DNA of 35,939 nt from the NCBI GenBank assembly GCA_016183175.1, contig JACPFC010000042.1:1-35939 (forward strand), given 5' to 3'. Under the pieces are notes generated by a model. It saw nothing but the letters and a program-made list of their open reading frames with translations. It was not told the origin of the DNA and made no database searches. Both the position numbers and the translations under genes were made by a program. This stretch comes from Deltaproteobacteria bacterium (lineage in GTDB: Bacteria > UBA10199 > SBBF01). Below, in pieces: positions 31,852 to 35,939 of this stretch; the stretch's first letter is position 1, and the number at the start of each line of letters is the position of its first letter.

Positions 31852-32826
31852 TTAATACGGCGTCTTTGGAAACAACATGCCGTTCTTTTTCACAAATTTT
31901 TTCCTCTCTCTGAACTGCGCGCTCTCCAACACTTCCGACGTCGCAAGCACCGGCGTCAGGCAAAAATCATTCTCCCTTCCAAGACGCGTCCACTCATCCC
32001 GCGTCTTTGACGCGAAGATTGCGGCCAGTTGTTGATGGATCTCCGGCGCCTGATCGACATATCCCTTTCCTTTCCATTCCGGTTTGCCGATGACCCCGCA
32101 AAAACGGTTCCAGAACTTGTCCTCCAACGCCGCGAGGGCGACAAATTTGCCGTCCGAGGTCGGATAGACACGATATCGCGCCAGAATGCCGCTTAAAATG
32201 TTGGGCGCCATCGGTCCCTGAATCAAAATCAGATTCGCCAGATTCAAGAAAATCATTGAATCGGTCATGGAAATATCGAGATGGGCCCCATTCCCTTTTT
32301 TGCCCCGTTGATACAGTGCGCTGATAATCGCCAGCGCCGCAAAAAGCCCCCCTCCGACCAGGTCGGCGTACTGGATGTAAGGGGGTTGGGGGGGATTTAG
32401 GCATCCCGACAGCGCCATATAATTGAGATCGTGCCCGGCGCGATTTTTATTCGGCCCTTTTTGCCCGTAACCGGTGATGGAGGCGACAATGAGCCTGCGG
32501 TTGATTTTGTGGAGTTGGGAAATTGAGAACCCCATTTTTTTTAAAACACCCGGCCGGAACGACTCGATAAGGATATCGGCCTTTTTGACATGGCGGACAA
32601 AGGCCTCTTTTCCTTTTTGCGATTTGATGTCGAGCTTAAGAATTTTTTTGTTCCGGTTTAAGCCGCGGTAGACGCAGGAAATATTGCGAAGGTAATCCCC
32701 CCTTTGCGGATCTTCCATTTTGATCACCCGCGCGCCCAGGTCGGCGAGAATGAGCGAACAGAAGGGGCCGGGGATCAGGCGGGAGAGATCCACAATAGTG
32801 ACACCGGATAAGGGTTTGTCGGGCAT
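31852..32826 (-). CDS. CaiB/BaiF family CoA-transferase or acyl-CoA racemase (AMACR-like)
   Basis: The 324-residue protein starts PLSGVTIVDLSRLIPGPFC, with family motifs RNKKILKLDIKSQKGK, GFSISQLHKINRRLI, AGHDLNYMALSG and YADLVGGG. His132 and Asp155 correspond to the acid/base pair of alpha-methylacyl-CoA racemases. The segment between them (CLNPPQPPYIQ) is encoded by half of the C/G-rich palindrome and is shorter than usual. The C-terminus is also somewhat short. The start at 32826 is preferred to 32832 or the repeat-encoded extension. It is first in an operon with rsmI. Substrate unknown; the element may have impaired activity. Confidence 0.82.
   Translation of the reverse strand: MPDKPLSGVTIVDLSRLIPGPFCSLILADLGARVIKMEDPQRGDYLRNISCVYRGLNRNKKILKLDIKSQKGKEAFVRHVKKADILIESFRPGVLKKMGFSISQLHKINRRLIVASITGYGQKGPNKNRAGHDLNYMALSGCLNPPQPPYIQYADLVGGGLFAALAIISALYQRGKKGNGAHLDISMTDSMIFLNLANLILIQGPMAPNILSGILARYRVYPTSDGKFVALAALEDKFWNRFCGVIGKPEWKGKGYVDQAPEIHQQLAAIFASKTRDEWTRLGRENDFCLTPVLATSEVLESAQFRERKKFVKKNGMLFPKTPY
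32378..32400. repeat. Half copy of the C/G-rich palindrome inside the CoA-transferase gene
   Basis: TAAGGGGGTTGGGGGGGATTTAG matches the right arm of 9162-9210 and the outer arm of 32867-32937. It is read in frame on the minus strand as LNPPQPPY. Confidence 0.8.
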
Positions 32827-32832
32827 CGGCAT

Positions 32833-32861
32833 GAAATACGGCGAGTGATTGACAACCGCAA
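32833..32861 (-). promoter_or_regulatory. Candidate promoter of the CoA-transferase operon
   Basis: TTGCGG (32861-32856), 17 bp, TATTTC (32838-32833); the ATG at 32826 is 6 nt beyond. Both boxes are imperfect. Confidence 0.35.
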
Positions 32862-32866
32862 GAAAA

Positions 32867-32937
32867 TAAATCCCCCCTCGCCCCCCTTTGCCACCCCGAA
32901 AGGGGCCCCTGTCGGGGAAGGGGGGTTGGGGGGATTT
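32867..32937. repeat. C/G-rich palindromic repeat, long copy
   Basis: TAAATCCCCCC...GGGGGGTTGGGGGGATTT with extra inner hairpins around CCCCGAAAGGGG. It lies between the CoA-transferase promoter and the terminator of the small basic gene. Confidence 0.8.
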
Positions 32938-32940
32938 CAA

Positions 32941-32981
32941 AAAACAAAAAACCCTGTGAGAAAAGGTTTTCTCACAGGGTT
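32941..32981 (-). terminator. Strong intrinsic terminator of the polycationic peptide gene
   Basis: A perfect 15-bp stem AACCCTGTGAGAAAA / TTTTCTCACAGGGTT (32950-32981) is followed on the minus strand by TTTTGTTTT. It lies 27 bp after the small gene's stop. Confidence 0.9.
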
Positions 32982-33007
32982 AATTCATTTGGAGCCAAGA
33001 AACGACT

Positions 33008-33067
33008 CTAGCGTCTTTTTTTGGATTTCTTTTTTGCTCTTTTCTTGGCTTTTCTTTTCTTAGCCAT
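33008..33067 (-). CDS. 19-residue polycationic (Lys/Arg-rich) peptide gene
   Basis: The minus strand encodes MAKKRKAKKRAKKKSKKRR followed by TAG. Fifteen of nineteen residues are Lys or Arg. It is treated as a real gene because every expression signal is strong: promoter TTGACA-N17-CATAAT about 50 nt upstream, AAGGAGGGA 6-7 nt before the ATG, and a perfect terminator just downstream. It resembles no protein I can name with confidence. Possible roles are a histone H1-like DNA-compacting peptide, a tiny ribosomal protein (Thx/bS22-like in size only) or an RNA-binding peptide. Confidence 0.72.
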   Translation of the reverse strand: MAKKRKAKKRAKKKSKKRR

Positions 33068-33114
33068 GTCGTCCCTCCTTTTTTGTGGTGTTGGGTTGTT
33101 TTTAGCTTAAAGAA

Positions 33115-33143
33115 ATTATGAGAGTTTTAAAAAAGGCTGTCAA
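33115..33143 (-). promoter_or_regulatory. Strong sigma-70-type promoter of the polycationic peptide gene
   Basis: Perfect TTGACA (33143-33138), 17 bp, CATAAT (33120-33115). An A/T-tract-rich stretch (33144-33260) directly upstream could serve as an UP element or bent DNA. Confidence 0.85.
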
Positions 33144-33269
33144 CACCAATTTGAAAAAATTTTCACTTTCTGCACTTTTTTGTTGCAATTTTTTAAAAAA
33201 TTTTTCTGATTTTTGAAAAAATGCGGAAAATTTTTCTCAAAATGAAAAAAATCCCAAACGGCTTACATC

Positions 33270-33299
33270 TTGACAGTCCTCTCTCAAACAAACTATAAG
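33270..33299 (+). promoter_or_regulatory. Promoter of the initiator tRNA gene
   Basis: TTGACA (33270-33275), 18 bp, TATAAG (33294-33299); the tRNA begins 12 nt later. Confidence 0.75.
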
Positions 33300-33311
33300 C
33301 TTCATCACTAT

Positions 33312-33388
<77 letters not shown>

Positions 33389-33400
33389 AAAACAAAAAAA

Positions 33401-33430
33401 CCTCTCTGCCGAAAGCGGAGGGGTTTTTTT
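33401..33430 (+). terminator. Bidirectional intrinsic terminator after the tRNA
   Basis: Stem CCTCTCTGC / GCGGAGGGG (two G-U pairs) with CGAAA loop, then seven T. The preceding A-run makes it usable for the convergent Uma2 gene as well. Confidence 0.9.
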
Positions 33431-33448
33431 ATCTTCACACCGATTTTT

Positions 33449-33997
33449 TCACGAAAAAATCTCTTTGAGCGGAAGGCGGACCCCTTTTAACGAGCGGCTG
33501 GCGAGCTTGTCTTTCGGCCCGAACACCTCGGAAGAGCCGTATTTCCCTTTTTGCAAAAAATATCTTTCCACATACTTTTCGTCGGGATCGACCAGAAGGT
33601 ATTCCTTCACGCCGAATTTTTCGTAGAGATCCTTTTTTTCCCGGCGGTCTTTCAGGGATGTGGACGGCGAAAGGACCTCGATCACAAGATCGGGGGCGCC
33701 GGCGATGTGCGTTTTTTGGATCTTCTGTTTGTCGCAGACAACAATGACATCGGGCTGGACGACATCTTCTTCCGAGAGAACCACGTCTATGGGGGCCATA
33801 ACAGGGATGCACTGTTTTCCCTCGAGCCTCGTCATCAGAAAATGCGTCAGCCTGGCGACGACTTGCTGATGGGCAAAAGTGGGCGCCGGACTCATGTTGT
33901 AGGCCTCGCCGCCGATGATCTCCCAGCGCTCGTCGTCGCCCCAGGTGAGATAGTCGCGGTAGGTGTATTTATGGCGGATTTTTTTGGCTGTCCCCAT
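33449..33997 (-). CDS. Uma2-family (DUF820) PD-(D/E)XK nuclease-fold protein
   Basis: The 182-residue protein has the Uma2 layout: YTYRDYLTWGDDERWEIIGG at the N-terminus, QPDVIVV with Asp83, DLVIEVLSPST with Glu107, and the downstream KKDLYEKFGVKEYLLVDP with the conserved lysines. The fold is that of restriction-type nucleases, but the biological role of the family is largely unknown; many copies are scattered in accessory DNA. The ATG at 33997 is preferred to the TTG at 34006. A promoter-like pair lies directly upstream with no Shine-Dalgarno sequence. Confidence 0.9.
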   Translation of the reverse strand: MGTAKKIRHKYTYRDYLTWGDDERWEIIGGEAYNMSPAPTFAHQQVVARLTHFLMTRLEGKQCIPVMAPIDVVLSEEDVVQPDVIVVCDKQKIQKTHIAGAPDLVIEVLSPSTSLKDRREKKDLYEKFGVKEYLLVDPDEKYVERYFLQKGKYGSSEVFGPKDKLASRSLKGVRLPLKEIFS

Positions 33998-34005
33998 TGA
34001 TTTCA

Positions 34006-34034
34006 AGAATAGCAGGGGGTATCCGCTTCCTCAA
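34006..34034 (-). promoter_or_regulatory. Candidate promoter of the Uma2 gene
   Basis: TTGAGG (34034-34029), 17 bp, TATTCT (34011-34006) preceded by TGC; the ATG is 8 nt beyond the -10 box. Confidence 0.45.
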
Positions 34035-34048
34035 GAGAAAAAACCCCG

Positions 34049-34077
34049 CCCTCCGCCTTAATGCGCGGAGGGGTTTT
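34049..34077 (-). terminator. Terminator in the left 87-bp repeat, downstream of higA
   Basis: CCCTCCGC / GCGGAGGG stem with an 8-nt loop. On the minus strand it is followed by CGGGGTTTTTT, and on the plus strand by GTTTTTG, so it could act in both directions. Confidence 0.75.
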
Positions 34078-34136
34078 TGTTTTTCCTGCCCGAGAGCAAA
34101 AATGTTTTACGCGTCCGGCGGGGATGGATTGCCGTA
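34050..34136. repeat. 87-bp direct repeat, left copy, after higA
   Basis: Aligns without gaps to 34806-34892, with 81 of 87 bases identical. It contains a terminator hairpin and a copy of the last codons (YGNPSPPDA and stop) of the gene at 34863-35795. Confidence 0.92.
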
Positions 34137-34439
34137 TTACGCCGCTTTCTTATAATGAACGGCAATTTCCTGGCCCACCGCTCCCAGTATCCTGATAAGA
34201 ACATCAATGGATATGCCCTGTGAATCGCCTTTGAGCACCCGGGTCACTCGCGCCCGCGAGGTTTTTGCATTCTTGGCCACCGCCGACACAGTCAACCGGT
34301 TTCTTTTGACCGTATCGGCAATCCTTCGCGTTAAACTGTATCTCAATTCCCACTCAACGGCATCGGCAGGACCCAGCCCAATTGCCTCGGCCAGTTCATG
34401 CGCATTACGACTCACAAACACCTTTTGTTTTTTAGCCAT
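34137..34439 (-). CDS. higA: HigA-like XRE-family antitoxin
   Basis: The 100-residue protein has a helix-turn-helix of the XRE type at about residues 45-85 (RLTVSAVAKNAKTSRARVTRVL) and a helical N-terminus. It should neutralise the upstream-encoded toxin and repress the operon. The gene overlaps the toxin gene by 8 nt, toxin first, as in higBA systems. The stop codon is immediately next to the left 87-bp repeat. Confidence 0.85.
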   Translation of the reverse strand: MAKKQKVFVSRNAHELAEAIGLGPADAVEWELRYSLTRRIADTVKRNRLTVSAVAKNAKTSRARVTRVLKGDSQGISIDVLIRILGAVGQEIAVHYKKAA

Positions 34440-34758
34440 ACAAAGACTCCTTTAAATTTTTTCTCCCCGCCTCGATCTCCCTCTTGGGAGTTTTTTGGTC
34501 TTTCTTTTTAAAGGCATGAAAGACCAGAACGCCCATATCGGTCTTCACGTAGTAAAAGGCGCGATAGATGCCGTCGGTCCCCCTCACCCGCAATTCACCG
34601 ACCCCGGACATCACTGCCTTGATCGGCCTTGAATGGGGCATGCCTAATTGATCCCCCTTTTGAAGCCGGAAAAGAAGATAGCCGATTTCGTTTTTCACCT
34701 CTTTTGGAAAACCGCGGACTGCCTCGCGCGCCTTCGGGTGCCAAAGAACTTTGTGCAC
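34432..34758 (-). CDS. higB: HigB-like toxin (RelE/ParE superfamily, Gp49-like)
   Basis: The 108-residue protein matches the phage-derived Gp49-like branch of the RelE fold: WHPKAREAVRGFPKEVKNEIGYLL, the central MSGVGELRVRGTDGIYRAFYYV, and the diagnostic LVFHAFKKKDQKTPKREIE. These toxins usually cleave ribosome-bound mRNA. The start is GTG at 34758, 9 nt after a good -10 box, without a Shine-Dalgarno sequence. Together with higA it forms a self-contained module between two direct repeats. Confidence 0.88.
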   Translation of the reverse strand: MHKVLWHPKAREAVRGFPKEVKNEIGYLLFRLQKGDQLGMPHSRPIKAVMSGVGELRVRGTDGIYRAFYYVKTDMGVLVFHAFKKKDQKTPKREIEAGRKNLKESLYG

Positions 34759-34767
34759 GATGATTCA

Positions 34768-34796
34768 AGTGTACCGAAATTGATACATATTGGCAA
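34768..34796 (-). promoter_or_regulatory. Promoter of higBA
   Basis: TTGCCA (34796-34791), 17 bp, TACACT (34773-34768). A small TGTA...TACA inverted repeat spans the -10 box and could be part of the antitoxin operator. Confidence 0.65.
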
Positions 34797-34805
34797 CTAA
34801 AAAAT

Positions 34806-34892
34806 CCTCCACCTTAAAGCGCGGAGGGTCTTTTGTCTTTCCTGCCCGAGAGCAAAAATGTTTTACGCATCCGGCGGGGATGGATTGCCGTA
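34806..34892. repeat. 87-bp direct repeat, right copy, over the 3' end of the unknown gene
   Basis: The partner of 34050-34136. The minus-strand hairpin CCTCCGC...GTGGAGG followed by ATTTTTT is the terminator of the gene at 34863-35795. Confidence 0.92.
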
Positions 34893-35795
34893 GGGATTGT
34901 AGGGATCGGGGACATTTACGAAGATCAGAGGCGTTGAAAGGAAACGGGACAGATTAGAACCAAATCTTAAAGCCGCGGCGCCCAAGGGCCTTGCCTTTGT
35001 CACAGAGGAGGAGACAACGGATCGAATTATTGATGGAACCCGATCCAGCTTGGGGGCGTCGGTAAAACCGCGCCCTGTGAGAAGACCTCCGACATAGAGA
35101 CTGGCCGCAAGGCCGCCTACGCCCATAACGGCCGAGGCAACCGGATTTTTTTCTATTTTGACTTTTACCGACTCCACCAAACCCATTTTTTCCTCCAGCG
35201 AGTCTTTTAAGGCGCTTAAACGATGATCGGAAATCTTTTTTGCCAAGCCCAGCGGATCGGCAACGGAGGCGCCTTTTTTGGCCTCCTCAATCCTGCTTAA
35301 AGATTTTTCAAGGCCGGCCCTCCCTTCGGGATTGCTCAAATCCCAGGAGGTCATCATCAAGCGCTCCTCCCCCTTATCGATACCGGCAACCGCGGCCTCG
35401 CACCACTGGGCATCGTAGGCGGTGTCGCTGAAGAAAGCGACGGCTCGCACTTCATCTTCGGTCATCGGAAAAATATTGTTCGGCTTGATTTCCTCCGCGG
35501 AGCAGAAGTCGGTAAAAATGGGATGCCGGACAACAAGCGGCCCCCCTTCGCCGTAACGGAAAAGGATATCGCCGTCTCTAATCATGCCCCTGGCCTCGAC
35601 TTCTTTTTCCGTCGGGGCAACACCCGCTGTCACCTGCTCCTTTGCCTCTTCCAGCGCGGCTTGGGTGATGTTGTCCAGATCGTTAAGGCCAATTCCGCCC
35701 ATTATCGGCTGATAGGTGATCAAAAAATCGTTGTAGCCGTAGGTATTGTCGATGGCCCCATCTTTTTCGGTCCAGATTTTTGCCGTGTTGCCCAT
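34863..35795 (-). CDS. Hypothetical protein with one predicted membrane segment
   Basis: The 310-residue protein is not recognised. Residues 1-150 are mixed and acidic (TEKDGAIDNTYGYNDFLITY, ARGMIRDGDILFRYGEGG, DEVRAVAFFSDTAYDAQWCE). Residues about 150-210 are charged and helical. One hydrophobic Gly-rich segment around 215-240 (NPVASAVMGVGGLAASLYVG) may cross a membrane. The tail is Pro/Asn-rich (NVPDPYNPYGNPSPPDA). It has no signal peptide. AAAGGA precedes the ATG by 5 nt. It follows another charged gene 20 bp upstream, so the two probably form an operon. Its last codons and terminator are duplicated beyond the higBA module. Confidence 0.75.
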   Translation of the reverse strand: MGNTAKIWTEKDGAIDNTYGYNDFLITYQPIMGGIGLNDLDNITQAALEEAKEQVTAGVAPTEKEVEARGMIRDGDILFRYGEGGPLVVRHPIFTDFCSAEEIKPNNIFPMTEDEVRAVAFFSDTAYDAQWCEAAVAGIDKGEERLMMTSWDLSNPEGRAGLEKSLSRIEEAKKGASVADPLGLAKKISDHRLSALKDSLEEKMGLVESVKVKIEKNPVASAVMGVGGLAASLYVGGLLTGRGFTDAPKLDRVPSIIRSVVSSSVTKARPLGAAALRFGSNLSRFLSTPLIFVNVPDPYNPYGNPSPPDA

Positions 35796-35815
35796 AAAAA
35801 TCCTTTCTCTATCTT

Positions 35816-35939
35816 TTACTTTTTTCCGCCCGCCCGAATTGCTTCCAGCCTTTTTTCCAGATCGGGATCGCGCCCTCTTTCCTCCGGACGCTTCTTTTCC
35901 CTTTCGACTCCCTTTTTCTCCCGAAGTTCTGCTTCAAAC
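35816..35939 (-). CDS. C-terminal end of a highly charged, probably coiled-coil protein (partial)
   Basis: Reading from the window edge gives about 40 residues rich in Glu, Lys and Arg (FEAELREKKGVEREKKRPEE, then RDPDLEKRLEAIRAGGKK) and a TAA stop. The 5' end is outside the window. It lies directly upstream of the unknown membrane protein gene with a 20-bp gap, so they are probably cotranscribed. Confidence 0.6.
   Translation of the reverse strand, partial: FEAELREKKGVEREKKRPEERGRDPDLEKRLEAIRAGGKK

Noticed and set aside
33400-33431. Hairpin after the tRNA as part of a tRNA cluster or attachment site
   Set aside because: It has the stem-loop-T-run layout of an intrinsic terminator and no duplicated tRNA 3' end is seen nearby.
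34137-34758. Prophage or integrative element boundary
   Set aside because: No integrase, tRNA-targeted att site or phage structural genes are visible; only the toxin-antitoxin pair lies between the repeats.

Overview
This window looks like a piece of a chromosome from an uncultured Gram-negative bacterium, moderately GC-rich. I would place it loosely among deltaproteobacteria-like or Bdellovibrionota-like lineages. The reasons are lipoboxes and signal peptides, a giant Ser/Thr kinase / sigma-54 regulator, a bacterial single-histone-fold protein, and a GGCTGTTGA-ended palindromic repeat of a kind I associate with such genomes. The taxonomic call is inference; no rRNA gene is present.

Layout. 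Positions 1-3420: a metal-handling pair (secreted HMA-domain protein, cut by the window edge, divergent from a CopA-type copper ATPase), then a CPA2 antiporter gene that ends abruptly inside a conserved motif. 3532-5750: an orphan acetolactate synthase large subunit and a small coiled-coil protein. 5803-13933 (minus strand): one housekeeping operon in the order rpsB-tsf-pyrH-frr-uppS-cdsA-dxr-rseP-tsaB (translation, nucleotide, isoprenoid and phospholipid steps, membrane protease, tRNA t6A). 14012-17223: a secreted TPR protein, a repeat island, an archease-rtcB RNA-ligase operon and a bacterial histone. 17312-24682: a 1581-residue kinase/NTPase/TPR/GAF/sigma-54 AAA+/HTH regulator, divergent across a very AT-rich spacer from a textbook sigma-54 promoter. 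That promoter leads through a roughly 320-nt structured leader into two overlapping lipoprotein genes, so regulator and probable target are adjacent. 24755-29999: CGFS glutaredoxin, ferritin-like protein, CstA transporter, aldo/keto reductase-endonuclease IV operon and a 2Fe-2S ferredoxin. 30167-32826: a CoA-transferase/rsmI/pseudouridine synthase operon. 33008-35939: a 19-residue polycationic peptide gene with its own strong promoter and terminator, an initiator tRNA, a Uma2 nuclease-fold gene, a higBA toxin-antitoxin module between 87-bp direct repeats, and two unknown genes.

Two themes cut across these units. First, short palindromic and word-type repeats are everywhere, and several sit inside reading frames without breaking them. 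The best case is a 70-bp element in the aldo/keto reductase. It is flanked by a 5-bp TTTAA duplication, and removing exactly 75 bp restores a family-like sequence. A 71-bp perfect copy lies intergenically 13 kb away. Other repeats supply stop codons, C-termini and probably ribosome-binding sites. Second, several genes without a Shine-Dalgarno sequence have a promoter whose -10 box ends only 6-10 nt before the start codon, which suggests leaderless transcripts. A possible chromatin pair (histone plus polycationic peptide) and an UppS lacking its catalytic aspartate also deserve follow-up.
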